Shown: positions 1 to 7,869 of the stretch, one piece after another
How the letters are laid out: each line of letters starts with the position of its first letter
Numbering within the stretch: position 1 is the stretch's first letter
DNA from: UBA11612 sp963976395
Lineage (GTDB): Bacteria; Pseudomonadota; Alphaproteobacteria; Rhodospirillales; Rhodospirillaceae
Reading direction: 5' to 3'
DNA length: 28,855 nt
Assembly (NCBI GenBank): GCA_963976395.1
Contig: CAXBLG010000040.1
Coordinates: 1-28,855 of the forward strand
The notes under the pieces: model-generated
The model's database searches: none
Seen by the model: only the letters and a program-made list of their open reading frames with translations
Told to the model about the DNA's origin: nothing
Translations under genes and position numbers: made by a program

Positions 1-1480
1 CACCGCCGTCTTCCTTACGTCCCAGATGGAATGACGCAATATTGACCCCGCCTTCGCCCAAAGTCGTCCCCAGGGCACCAATAAAGCCTGGCTTGTCATC
101 ATTGAGCACGAACAGCATATGCGGACCGACTTCCGCTTCAATGTGAATATCATTGATATCTACAAGGCGCGGCAAGCTCCCGCCAAAAAGAGTGCCCGAA
201 ATGCTTCGGGTTTGGCGTTCGGTCACTATTGTCAGCTTCATGTACGTTTGGTAAATTTCGTGCTCGTCACATTTAACTTCGCGCACATGAACATCGCGCT
301 CACGTGCGATAGCCGGAGCATTGACCATATTCACGCTTTCCATGAGCGGCGACAGCAAACCCTTAAGCGCGATTGACGTGAGCGGACGCGTATTAAGCGT
401 GGCAACATGCCCTGCGTAATCTACTGTCACGGACTTCAAACCCGAAGTCGTGATTTGTCCTGCAAAGCTACCCAGCTCCTCCGCCAACTTGATGTACGGC
501 TTTAGCTTTGGTGCATCTTCCGCCGAAATTGATGGCATGTTTAGAGCGTTCGAGACCGCACCCGACAGCAGGTAATCGGAGATTTGATCAGCAATTTGCA
601 GCGCTACATTTTCCTGCGCTTCGTTAGTCGATGCACCTAAGTGCGGCGTACACACAACGTTGTCCATGTTGAACAACGGGTTCGACTTTGCAGGCTCTTG
701 TTCAAACACGTCGAGGGCCGCACCTGCCACCCGCCCCTCTTCCAAAGCCTTCTTCAAATCGGATTCGTTTACGAGGCCGCCGCGCGCGCAATTGATGATC
801 CGAACACCCGCCTTCATCTTAGCAATGGATTTCGCGTCTATGATGTTGCGGGTTGTATCGGTGAGCGGTACGTGCAGCGTGATGAAATCAGCCCTTGCAA
901 AAACACTTTCAAGCTCGACCTTCTCGACACCTAAATCATCCGCCCTCTCCTGAGAGAGATAGGGGTCAAACGCGACCACTTTCATCTTCAAACCTAGAGC
1001 ACGATCAGCAACGATAGAGCCAATGTTTCCGCACCCGATCACGCCAAGCGTCTTCCCAAACAGTTCAACGCCCATAAACTTGGATTTTTCCCATTTTCCG
1101 GCATGAGTGGAGGCATTTGCCATCGGTATTTGGCGCGCAAGCGCCATCATCAACGAGATCGCGTGCTCGGCCGTGGTGATCGCGTTCCCAAATGGCGTGT
1201 TCATTACTGCAACGCCACTGGCTGTCGCAGCTTCTACATCGACGTTATCTACCCCGATACCGGCTCGGCCAATGACTTTGAGATTCGTCGCGGCCGCCAG
1301 TACTTCAGGCGTCACCTTAGTATTCGAGCGAATAGCAAGACCGTCATAATCGCCGATGATCGCTATGAGTTCTTCCGGACTTAAACCGGTCTTAATGTCT
1401 ACGTCGAGATTTCGATTCTTAAAAATCTCAACCGCAGCAGGACTGAGTTTATCGCTTATCAGGACCTTTGGCTTTGCCAT
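1..1480 (-). CDS. serA: D-3-phosphoglycerate dehydrogenase (C-terminus cut by window edge)
   Basis: Oxidises 3-phosphoglycerate to 3-phosphohydroxypyruvate with NAD+, the first step of serine synthesis in the cytosol. Reading from the ATG at 1480 the protein begins MAKPKVLISDKLSP and stays open to base 1, giving about 493 residues. It shows the family landmarks: GRAGIGVDNVD near residue 75, the Rossmann motif GVIGCGNIG near 145-153, LHVPLTDTTRNI and NCARGGLV in the nucleotide-binding domain, and at the window edge an ACT-domain segment (GFIGALGTTLGEGGVNIA). Family members are about 525-530 residues, so only the last 30-40 residues lie outside; this is an edge truncation, not a pseudogene. GGAG lies just before the start (GGAGATCAAGAGACATG). 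serC lies directly upstream on the same strand, separated by 189 bp that hold an inverted-repeat element, so serC and serA may be co-transcribed. The ACT domain suggests effector binding, possibly serine, but this is family knowledge only. Confidence 0.96.
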   Translation of the reverse strand, partial: MAKPKVLISDKLSPAAVEIFKNRNLDVDIKTGLSPEELIAIIGDYDGLAIRSNTKVTPEVLAAATNLKVIGRAGIGVDNVDVEAATASGVAVMNTPFGNAITTAEHAISLMMALARQIPMANASTHAGKWEKSKFMGVELFGKTLGVIGCGNIGSIVADRALGLKMKVVAFDPYLSQERADDLGVEKVELESVFARADFITLHVPLTDTTRNIIDAKSIAKMKAGVRIINCARGGLVNESDLKKALEEGRVAGAALDVFEQEPAKSNPLFNMDNVVCTPHLGASTNEAQENVALQIADQISDYLLSGAVSNALNMPSISAEDAPKLKPYIKLAEELGSFAGQITTSGLKSVTVDYAGHVATLNTRPLTSIALKGLLSPLMESVNMVNAPAIARERDVHVREVKCDEHEIYQTYMKLTIVTERQTRSISGTLFGGSLPRLVDINDIHIEAEVGPHMLFVLNDDKPGFIGALGTTLGEGGVNIASFHLGRKEDGG

Positions 1481-1594
1481 GTCTCTTGATCTCCACGCGC
1501 CGACTTAGTGGTCCATTTCTAATATTCGCATCTTCAATTAGAGGTTTGTTTTGCAAATGTGAGAATCAGAGGACCATAAACAATTACATGAAAT

Positions 1595-1673
1595 CTAGTG
1601 GGTCTTTGGATTTAACATTCTCTTTCCGTCTTAGCCGCAATACTCGATACGAATGTTAAATCCGTTCCACTAG
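1595..1673. repeat. 79-bp inverted-repeat element between serC and serA (MITE-like or RNA hairpin)
   Basis: A perfect 13-bp inverted repeat, GGATTTAACATTC (1608-1620) and GAATGTTAAATCC (1651-1663), encloses a 30-bp centre. A second perfect 7-bp pair, CTAGTGG (1595-1601) and CCACTAG (1667-1673), encloses it, with unequal 6 and 3 base spacers between the arms. The outer CTAG of one end contains the serC stop codon (TAG, 1672-1670). A TA dinucleotide sits at each outer end, as expected if a TA-targeting element had inserted there. There is no open frame inside and no T-run, so a plain intrinsic terminator is unlikely. Two readings are open: a degenerate miniature inverted-repeat element, or a transcribed hairpin that shields the serC 3' end or modulates serA expression. 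Confidence 0.75.
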
Positions 1674-2830
1674 ACGGGTTTCACCTCGCCATAAGCCCAT
1701 TCGAGCCAAGGCAAAAGTTTCTCAATATCATCCGTGTCAACGGTAGCGCCGCCCCAAATTCGCAGTCCGGGAGGTGCGTCCCGATATGAGTCAATGTCAA
1801 GGGCTGCACCTTCCTCGCTCAGAAGGGCCGTTATTTTCTTGGCGGCTTCCGATTGCTTCTCCGGCGGCAAGCTTGTGAACCAGTCGGCGGTAATTTTTAA
1901 GCATATAGAAGTGCACGACCGTGTCTCGACGTTCTCTGCCAGGAAGTCGATCCAATCCTTTGTCGCCACCCAATCCGAGATTGCCTTCAAGTTGGATTCC
2001 GACCGTTGAATGGCGCCGGGTAGACCGCCCACGCTGTCCACCCAGTTTAATGCGTCAACCGCGTCTTCCACGCAAAGCATCGAAACCGTATTTATAGTGT
2101 CACCTTGAAATACACCTTCCTGTAACTTTCCTCCCTTGGTCAGGCGGAATATTTTGGGCAGCGGCCAAGGTGGAGCATAGTTTTCCAACCGCTCCACTGC
2201 GCGCGGTGAAACAATAAGCATGCCGTGCTGAGCTTCTCCACCCAGCACCTTTTGCCACGAATACGTCACCACATCGAGCTTGTCCCAAGGCAAATCCATT
2301 GCAAAGACCGCCGAGGTCGCATCACAAATGGTCAGCCCCTTGCGATCAGAAGGAATCCAATCTCCATTGGGTACGCGAACGCCTGACGTCGTGCCGTTCC
2401 ACGTGAATACCACGTCGTGATCAAAATTAACTTCGCTCAGATCAGGAAATTGACCGTAGTCCGACTTTATGACTCTCGCATCTTTCAGCTTCAGTTGCTT
2501 CACCACATCGGTAACCCAACCCTCGCCGAAACTCTCCCACGCCAGCATGTCCACTGGCCGCGCGCCCATGCAAAGCCATAACATCATTTCCATGGCGCCG
2601 GTATCCGACGCAGGAACAATCGCGATTCGGTAGTCGTCAGGCAAATCAAGGATCGCACGGGTCTTTTCCAGCACAGTTTTAATTCTGGCTTTCGCGGGTT
2701 TTGACCGATGAAAACGTCCGACGAGCGCTTCCTGCAAGGCGCCGAGCGTCCACCCTGGGCGCTTGGCACACGGTCCGGAAGAGAAATAGGGACGCGCCGG
2801 ACGCGCCGACGGTTTGGCGTTGGCAGACAT
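1670..2830 (-). CDS. serC: Phosphoserine aminotransferase
   Basis: PLP-dependent transaminase that converts 3-phosphohydroxypyruvate and glutamate to O-phosphoserine and 2-oxoglutarate, the second step of serine synthesis; it may also act on the related pyridoxine-pathway intermediate. The 386-residue length and sequence fit the Methanosarcina-type SerC family common in alphaproteobacteria rather than the roughly 360-residue enterobacterial type. Landmarks: PARPYFSSGP (11-20), the substrate loop HRSKPAKARI (41-50), FTWNGTTSGVRVP (142-154), ICDATSAVFAMDLPW (168-182) and the Schiff-base lysine K194 in TYSWQKVLGGE. The ATG at 2830 gives the expected N-terminus. serA follows on the same strand; a candidate promoter and structured leader precede it. 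The stop codon lies inside the outer arm of the inverted-repeat element at 1595-1673. Confidence 0.95.
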   Translation of the reverse strand: MSANAKPSARPARPYFSSGPCAKRPGWTLGALQEALVGRFHRSKPAKARIKTVLEKTRAILDLPDDYRIAIVPASDTGAMEMMLWLCMGARPVDMLAWESFGEGWVTDVVKQLKLKDARVIKSDYGQFPDLSEVNFDHDVVFTWNGTTSGVRVPNGDWIPSDRKGLTICDATSAVFAMDLPWDKLDVVTYSWQKVLGGEAQHGMLIVSPRAVERLENYAPPWPLPKIFRLTKGGKLQEGVFQGDTINTVSMLCVEDAVDALNWVDSVGGLPGAIQRSESNLKAISDWVATKDWIDFLAENVETRSCTSICLKITADWFTSLPPEKQSEAAKKITALLSEEGAALDIDSYRDAPPGLRIWGGATVDTDDIEKLLPWLEWAYGEVKPV

Positions 2831-2894
2831 GCTGAAAGTGACCCTTTAACTGGAAAAACGATGCCGATATGGGGGTCGGCTGGGGTGCCGAGGC
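2831..2894 (-). promoter_or_regulatory. Candidate serC leader RNA (5' UTR structure)
   Basis: Between the predicted transcription start near 2894 and the serC ATG lies a GC-rich leader of about 64 nt. It can fold two small hairpins: GCCG-cct-CGGC, and GCCGA-cccccata-TCGGC. Near the start codon, AAAG-ggtca-CTTT could mask the GGGTC ribosome-binding region. A conserved 'serC RNA motif' upstream of alphaproteobacterial serC-serA operons, whose last stem covers the ribosome-binding site, is known from comparative genomics. Position and layout agree with that family, but I could not run a covariance-model search, so the assignment is an inference. Confidence 0.45.
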
Positions 2895-2900
2895 GGCGGG

Positions 2901-2938
2901 AGTTTAGAAATGAGGGACGCCTTCGTCAATGAGGCGTC
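2901..2938 (-). promoter_or_regulatory. serC promoter with overlapping inverted repeat
   Basis: On the minus strand TTGACG (2929-2924) is followed after exactly 17 bp by TAAACT (2906-2901), a good housekeeping-sigma match upstream of serC. The -35 box lies in the loop of a perfect 7-bp inverted repeat, GACGCCT (2916-2922) and AGGCGTC (2932-2938). That repeat could be an operator over the promoter or the remnant of a thiD terminator, since it starts about 20 bp past the thiD stop; there is no T-run after it. Confidence 0.5.
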
Positions 2939-2955
2939 AAAAGAGATTCTGCGTA

Positions 2956-3762
2956 TCAGACATGCGAAAAAGGCACCACCGTATGCCCATGGTTTAAAGG
3001 CCCGTGTCCTTGCCCCAATCCCGGTGCCGTCTCGATAGCTTTGCGCACGTAGGCCCGGGCGCGGGCGATGTTTTCGGCCAGAGGGTACCCCGCAGCCAGA
3101 CCCGCAGCGATTGCAGACGCCAGGGTGCAACCGGTCCCATGAGTTGATCTCGTATCAATCCGATGGTCCTCAAACCGGATAACATCATCGGCCGTGATCA
3201 AAAGATCCACCAGAAGACGTCCTTCCAGATGCCCGCCCTTGAGCAGTACAGCCTGAGCCCCAAGGCCCCGCAAAGCATCTACCGCAGCTTCCATATCGGC
3301 CACGGACTTAATTTCCCGGCCGGTCAACACTTCGGCCTCGGGTAAATTGGGGGTAACCACGGCCGCGCCCATAACCAAGCGCTCCACTAGAGTCTTAGCT
3401 GCATCTGTTGCCAAAAGCGCATGACCACCCTTAGCGCGCATAACCGGATCAACCACCCGTGGAATATCTGGTCCGAATTCGTCTAATGCGGCCCCAACAG
3501 CTTCGATAATTGATACCGACGACAACATTCCCGTTTTGATGACGTCGGCGCCTAAATCCGGCAGCACCGACCCGATCTGGGCCGCAACGATGTCGTCTGG
3601 AATCTCGTGGACCGCGGAGACCCCCTTAGTGTTCTGCACGGTCACAGCGGTTACAGCGGTCATGGCGTACCCGCCCAATGCCGTCACCGCTTTAATATCT
3701 GCTTGAATTCCAGCTCCACCGCCGGAATCGGAACCCGCGATAATCAGCACACGACCAGACAA
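2956..3762 (-). CDS. thiD: Hydroxymethylpyrimidine / phosphomethylpyrimidine kinase
   Basis: Phosphorylates hydroxymethylpyrimidine and then its monophosphate, making the pyrimidine half of thiamin in the cytosol. The 268-residue protein has the ribokinase-fold signatures IIAGSDSGGGAGIQAD (7-22), the TVQNTKGVSAVHEIP segment (41-55), VVDPVMRAKGG (103-113), VVTPNLPEAEVLTG (135-148) and the anion-hole motif GTGCTLASAIAAG (209-221) with Cys212. The start codon is TTG at 3762, chosen because AAGGAG lies 6-8 nt upstream and the product then begins MSGRVLIIAG as in homologues. It follows glmM by only 21 bp on the same strand and is probably co-transcribed with it. ThiE, which joins the two thiamin halves, is far away at 25600. 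Confidence 0.95.
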   Translation of the reverse strand: MSGRVLIIAGSDSGGGAGIQADIKAVTALGGYAMTAVTAVTVQNTKGVSAVHEIPDDIVAAQIGSVLPDLGADVIKTGMLSSVSIIEAVGAALDEFGPDIPRVVDPVMRAKGGHALLATDAAKTLVERLVMGAAVVTPNLPEAEVLTGREIKSVADMEAAVDALRGLGAQAVLLKGGHLEGRLLVDLLITADDVIRFEDHRIDTRSTHGTGCTLASAIAAGLAAGYPLAENIARARAYVRKAIETAPGLGQGHGPLNHGHTVVPFSHV

Positions 3763-3783
3763 TACTTTCTCCTTGTCGTGAAT

Positions 3784-5145
3784 TTATGCTGCGGATTTAG
3801 AAATAATCGTCTCAAGATCGGCGACAATAGCTTTCACCTCCGCCGCATTATCCCCTTCCGCCATGATACGGATGAGTGGCTCCGTCCCCGACTTACGAAT
3901 CACCAAACGCCCGCGGCCGTTGAGACGCTCTTCGCCCGCAGATATAGCTTGCTTAACAACATTCAAAGCCAGCACGGCTTCAGCGCTTGTCCCATTCGTG
4001 AGTCTCACATTGGTCAGCAACTGTGGAACCGGTTGAAAAAGGCGCAAAGTTTCGCTGGCCGGTTTTCCGCCTTCGACGAGCGCCGCCAGCACCTGAAGCG
4101 CCGCAATGGTTCCGTCCCCGGTCGTCGCGTGCTGCCCCATGATAATGTGTCCGGATTGCTCTCCGCCCAAATTGCAGCCGCTTCTCTGCATTTCCTCGAC
4201 CACATAACGGTCGCCGACCTTAGTCCGCGTCAACTTAAGTCCAATAGACTCAAGATAACGCTCAAGCCCCAGGTTACTCATAACCGTTGCCACGACAGCT
4301 CCACCGTTCAACTGGCCGGTCTGCTGCCAATGACCAGCGATAAGCGCCAGCACCTGGTCGCCGTCCACCATCGCGCCGCGTTCATCGCAAAACAAAACAC
4401 GGTCGGCATCACCGTCCAGGGCAATCCCCAGGTGGGCTTGATGGCTGACTACGAGTTCTTGGAGACGTTCCGGATGAAGAGAACCGCATTCCTGGTTGAT
4501 GTTGAACCCGTTGGGATCAACTCCAACTCTGACAACATCCGCGCCGAGTTCCCAAAGCACCGTCGGCGTAACTTTATAGGCAGCACCGTTGGCGCAATCG
4601 ACAACGATCTTGAGTCCGTCAAGCCGAAGCCCTCTCGGGAATGTCGTTTTAGTGTACTCGATATAGCGTCCTCCGGCGTCTTCAAGGCGCTTCGCGCGTC
4701 CCAACCGATCGGACGCGATCCGAGCTTCACCAAGATCGCCATTCATCAAACTTTCGATTTCCAGTTCAATAGCATCCGATAGCTTGTAGCCATCCGGCCC
4801 GAACAATTTAATTCCATTATCCTGAAATGGGTTGTGTGACGCAGAGATCATGACACCCAAATCACACCGCATGGCACGGGTCAGCATGGCGATACCAGGC
4901 GTTGGAATGGGGCCGACAAGAATAACATCCATACCCACCGACACAAATCCGGCGGTCAATGCAGGCTCCAGCATATAACCGGACAACCGTGTGTCTTTGC
5001 CGATCACAACAGTGTGACGGTGATTGCCTCGGGTAAACAGCTGTCCTGCAGCCACGCCTAGCCGCATAACCGTTTCAGCGGTCATAGGCTCAGTGTTGGC
5101 AAGGCCCCGTACACCGTCGGTTCCAAATAGTGCTCGCCCGCTCAT
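3784..5145 (-). CDS. glmM: Phosphoglucosamine mutase
   Basis: Interconverts glucosamine-6-phosphate and glucosamine-1-phosphate for UDP-GlcNAc, peptidoglycan and LPS synthesis. The 453-residue protein has the GlmM-type active-site loop GVMISASHNPFQDNG, with the phosphoserine at Ser103, the metal-binding DGDADRVLF, the sugar-binding GEQSGHIIM, and the C-terminal phosphate-binding RKSGTEPLIRIMAEG. The start ATG at 5145 follows GGAGAACCC. In many proteobacteria glmM directly follows ftsH-folP; here folP ends at 8236 and about 3 kb of sulfur-handling genes lie between. No convincing terminator is visible in the 83-bp gap after the TauE/SafE gene, so glmM may now be partly expressed from the upstream cassette or from an unidentified promoter in that gap. 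Confidence 0.96.
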   Translation of the reverse strand: MSGRALFGTDGVRGLANTEPMTAETVMRLGVAAGQLFTRGNHRHTVVIGKDTRLSGYMLEPALTAGFVSVGMDVILVGPIPTPGIAMLTRAMRCDLGVMISASHNPFQDNGIKLFGPDGYKLSDAIELEIESLMNGDLGEARIASDRLGRAKRLEDAGGRYIEYTKTTFPRGLRLDGLKIVVDCANGAAYKVTPTVLWELGADVVRVGVDPNGFNINQECGSLHPERLQELVVSHQAHLGIALDGDADRVLFCDERGAMVDGDQVLALIAGHWQQTGQLNGGAVVATVMSNLGLERYLESIGLKLTRTKVGDRYVVEEMQRSGCNLGGEQSGHIIMGQHATTGDGTIAALQVLAALVEGGKPASETLRLFQPVPQLLTNVRLTNGTSAEAVLALNVVKQAISAGEERLNGRGRLVIRKSGTEPLIRIMAEGDNAAEVKAIVADLETIISKSAA

Positions 5146-5228
5146 GGGTTCTCCGTCGAAATCAATATGATGTCAGTTTTGAGCCTTCTGCCCAGCTAAA
5201 TCAAGCGTCGGGCGAACACCCTCCCCGA

Positions 5229-5999
5229 TCAAGGTACCAAGAGCGTTTGCGAAACCATATAAATAGCCGTCACAAAAATCAGCGCTGCGAAAATCTTGTT
5301 CAGCACACCCTTTTTCACCGCAAGCTTGTGCCCCATAACTTGCCCTAAAGCCCCGCCCACGGCACCGCCAACTGTAAATAGGAGCGCCAGTTTCCAGACA
5401 ACCAAGCCCGAAAAAGCATAACTAGCGGCAGTCGCCGCACCAAAAGCCGTCACTGCAACTAAAGATGAGCCAATTGCATTCAGCATCGTCATATTGGTCG
5501 CGCCGATCAGTCCGGGTACAATAAGAAATCCCCCTCCAATACCGAAAAAGCCCGAGGCCACCCCAGTCACTAGACCGGTAGGGATCAAGCGGATAGCCAG
5601 CTTCGGTGATATATGCACATCCGTATTACCTTCGTCGGATTTGCGTATCAGCATCGAAATCCCCACACCCACCATGGCCGCCGCAAATGCGAGGATCAGT
5701 TTCTGCCCATCGATCGCCTTGCCGAGTGCCGCCCCCAGAAGAGCCCCAATGCTTCCGCTAACCGCGAAGGCTATTGCGCAAGGCCACTTTACCGTTCCTC
5801 GCTTAGCGTGAAGGGCGAGGCTAAAGGCAGCGCTTACAGCAACCGCCACCGCACTTGTTCCTATGGCGAGGTGAGCATCGCCAATGCCCACGACGTATAG
5901 CAATAGCGGCACCGCCATGATCGAGCCCCCACCGCCTAGCAGGCCTAGAAAAAATCCAACGACCGAGCCCGATAAAACGGCAAGAATATCAATCATCAT
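5229..5999 (-). CDS. TauE/SafE (TSUP) family sulfite/sulfur-anion exporter
   Basis: Predicted inner-membrane transporter of the TSUP family, whose members move sulfite, sulfoacetate or other sulfur anions. The 256-residue protein starts with the characteristic GSVVGFFLGLLGGGGSIMAVPLLLY and repeats the half-motif later as GVASGFFGIGGGFLIVPGLI, the internal duplication typical of the family; about eight hydrophobic segments are visible. It is the last gene of a five-gene sulfur cassette, 29 bp after the persulfide dioxygenase-like gene. In related BigR-type operons this partner is proposed to export the sulfite made by the dioxygenase. The substrate is inferred from context, not seen in the sequence. 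Confidence 0.85.
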   Translation of the reverse strand: MMIDILAVLSGSVVGFFLGLLGGGGSIMAVPLLLYVVGIGDAHLAIGTSAVAVAVSAAFSLALHAKRGTVKWPCAIAFAVSGSIGALLGAALGKAIDGQKLILAFAAAMVGVGISMLIRKSDEGNTDVHISPKLAIRLIPTGLVTGVASGFFGIGGGFLIVPGLIGATNMTMLNAIGSSLVAVTAFGAATAASYAFSGLVVWKLALLFTVGGAVGGALGQVMGHKLAVKKGVLNKIFAALIFVTAIYMVSQTLLVP

Positions 6000-6028
6000 G
6001 GCGAACTCCGATCATATGCCGCAGCCTC

Positions 6029-6892
6029 CTAAAGAGCATCCACCGGAAGCTTAAGGTATGATGTGCCATTGTCTTCGGCAGGGGGCAATTCTCCAGCGCG
6101 AATGTTTACTTGAATAGAAGGAAGAATAAGTCGCGGCATGTCGAGTGTTTTGTCTCGCGCCGTGCGCATAGCCACAAACTCTTCTTCACTGACTCCGTCG
6201 TGAACATGAATGTTTTTCTCCCGCTGCTGGCGGACCGTCGACTCCCATTCAAAATGATCCCGACCCTCGGCCTTATAGTCATGACATGTAAAAATACGCG
6301 TATCCGCTGGTAAAGAGAGTATTCTCATCATAGAGCGATAAAGGTTACGCGCATCGCCGCCAGGAAAATCCGCACGTGCAGAGCCATAGTCAGGCTGAAA
6401 CAAAGTATCGCCGACGAAAGCTGCGTCTTCGATTAAATAAGTCAGACAGGCTGGCGTATGTCCCGGCGTATGCATAACCTTCGCTTTGAGCTTGCCGATA
6501 TTAAATGTGTCTCCCTCCTTGAACAGAATATCGAACTGCTCCCCCTTAATATTAAACTCGCGCTCCAAATTAAAAACATCTCTGAAAATACTTTGCACGT
6601 CGGAGATGTGTTCGCCAATTGCGATTTTTCCACCGAGCACAGATTGAATGTAATGTCCGCCGGATAGGTGATCAGCATGGGCATGCGTTTCAAGAATCAG
6701 TTCCAGCTTGAGCCCTTCTCGGCGCACGAACTCGATCACTTTATCGGCGGAATCGCGCGACGTCCGGCCGGATGCTGGGTCGAAATCCAGCACCGAATCT
6801 ATCACTGCGCAAATCTTCGTATCGGAGTCACTAACGACATAACTCACCGTAAAGGTCTGCTCGTCAAAAAATGATTCGATATGCATGGACAT
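6029..6892 (-). CDS. blh: Metallo-beta-lactamase-fold persulfide (sulfur) dioxygenase, Blh/ETHE1-like
   Basis: Probable non-haem iron enzyme that oxidises glutathione persulfide to sulfite and glutathione, a detoxification step for sulfide. The 287-residue protein has the metallo-beta-lactamase signature ETHAHADHLSGG (H70, H72, D74, H75), HTPGHTPACL (H145), FVGDTLFQPDYGSARADF (D162) and TCHDY (H204). The FQPDYGSARADFPGG stretch after the third metal ligand is typical of the Blh/ETHE1 group rather than of glyoxalase II. By comparison with ETHE1 the iron ligands would be H70, H145 and D162. The start ATG at 6892 follows GGAAGGG. The two YeeE/YedE genes lie upstream and the exporter downstream, all under the BigR-like gene. 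A glyoxalase-like hydrolase is the alternative, less likely given the neighbours. Confidence 0.88.
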   Translation of the reverse strand: MSMHIESFFDEQTFTVSYVVSDSDTKICAVIDSVLDFDPASGRTSRDSADKVIEFVRREGLKLELILETHAHADHLSGGHYIQSVLGGKIAIGEHISDVQSIFRDVFNLEREFNIKGEQFDILFKEGDTFNIGKLKAKVMHTPGHTPACLTYLIEDAAFVGDTLFQPDYGSARADFPGGDARNLYRSMMRILSLPADTRIFTCHDYKAEGRDHFEWESTVRQQREKNIHVHDGVSEEEFVAMRTARDKTLDMPRLILPSIQVNIRAGELPPAEDNGTSYLKLPVDAL

Positions 6893-6966
6893 TGTGCAGT
6901 CCCTTCCTTATGGGCCTTCAGCCCTCTCAAGTAGTTAAACGGGTACAGCGCCGCTAAGGCATTACG

Positions 6967-7416
6967 CTAAGGTGTTGTGCCGACGCTTGATTTAACCCTG
7001 CTTATTAGTCCGCCGCTTTGACGCACGACAAACATACCCACGACCATTGCTGCGACAAAAACAACAGCTTCGATTGAACCGAGCCCCAAACCCGCAAGAG
7101 CCGGTCCAGGACAATACCCTGCAAGGCCCCAGCCAATGCCAAAAAGGCCCGCGCCCACAACCAAGTTGCGATCTATATCTTTGCGTGTCGGAAGCATGAA
7201 CTTAGATTCAAATATCGGCTGAGAGCGGCGCAGGACGAGTTTGAAACCAACGGCAGCAACCGCAATGCCACCAAGCATGACAAACGCCAGACTGGGATCC
7301 CAACTTCCAGCGACATCCAGAAAGGCCACAACTTTGGACGGGTCTACCAAGCCGGATATTGTCAAACCGACACCAAATACCAATCCTGCAAGTAATCCTG
7401 AAATGGTACGTCCCAT
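6967..7416 (-). CDS. YeeE/YedE family membrane protein (second of pair)
   Basis: Small integral membrane protein of about 149 residues with a start MGRTISGLLAGLVFGVGLTISGL and the family motif GIGWGLAGYCPGPALAGLG, whose cysteine is conserved in sulfur-transporting YeeE/YedE proteins. I chose the ATG at 7416 because it sits 2 nt after the stop of the preceding gene, has GGGAG before it, and yields the normal N-terminus; the longer frame upstream only reads through the neighbour. Split pairs of half-length YeeE/YedE proteins (PmpA/PmpB-type) are usual in BigR-regulated sulfur operons. By analogy with the full-length thiosulfate importer YeeE, the pair may pass thiosulfate or another reduced sulfur species across the inner membrane; direction and substrate are not established here. 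Confidence 0.85.
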   Translation of the reverse strand: MGRTISGLLAGLVFGVGLTISGLVDPSKVVAFLDVAGSWDPSLAFVMLGGIAVAAVGFKLVLRRSQPIFESKFMLPTRKDIDRNLVVGAGLFGIGWGLAGYCPGPALAGLGLGSIEAVVFVAAMVVGMFVVRQSGGLISRVKSSVGTTP

Positions 7417-7418
7417 GA

Positions 7419-7850
7419 TTATTCTCCCAATATATGGCGAACAATGAAGACTGTAACTACAGCCGCGATCATGAATATTACGGTCGCGACAACCGAGCGA
7501 CGAGATAGTCGCGAAATTCCGCAAACACCATGACCACTTGTGCAACCATTACCGAGCACTGTTCCGATACCGACTAAAAATCCGGCGACAATCATCCCAG
7601 GCCATGATGTGACGAAGGAGATATCGGGTGTAGGACGGCCGGCAACAGAGAGCAATGCAGGTGCAGCGACAAGTCCGACTAGAAAGGCCGCGCGCCAACT
7701 CCAATCGCGGAGAGGCCCCTGCCCGCCCAACAATCCTGCTGTGATACCGCTTATGCCTGCAATTCGTCCGTTAAGCAGCATAAGTAAGACTGCCGAAAGC
7801 CCGATGAGCATTCCACCGACAAGCGCCGATACGGGAGTGAAATTTTCCAT
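7419..7850 (-). CDS. YeeE/YedE family membrane protein (first of pair)
   Basis: A 143-residue membrane protein with about four hydrophobic helices. It begins MENFTPVSALVGGMLIGLSAV and carries LLNGRIAGISGITAGLLGG and the cysteine motif GNGCTSGHGVCGISRLSRRS, the hallmark of the first half of the YeeE/YedE fold; Cys in CTSG and VCG are candidate sulfur-handling residues. The ATG at 7850 has AGGAG about 10 nt upstream. It follows the ArsR-type gene by about 20 bp and is almost fused to the second half-protein (stop at 7419, next start 7416), so the two probably form a heterodimeric channel. Together they resemble a split version of the single-chain thiosulfate importer. Confidence 0.86.
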   Translation of the reverse strand: MENFTPVSALVGGMLIGLSAVLLMLLNGRIAGISGITAGLLGGQGPLRDWSWRAAFLVGLVAAPALLSVAGRPTPDISFVTSWPGMIVAGFLVGIGTVLGNGCTSGHGVCGISRLSRRSVVATVIFMIAAVVTVFIVRHILGE

Positions 7851-7869
7851 TCTTCAACTCTCCTGAATA

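Noticed and set aside
1..1480. serA as a truncated pseudogene
   Set aside because: The reading frame is intact to base 1 with the ACT domain in progress; truncation is due to the window edge.
3607..4782. 391-residue plus-strand open frame
   Set aside because: Lies antisense to glmM and thiD, whose products have complete family motifs; its translation shows no domain and no plausible start signal.
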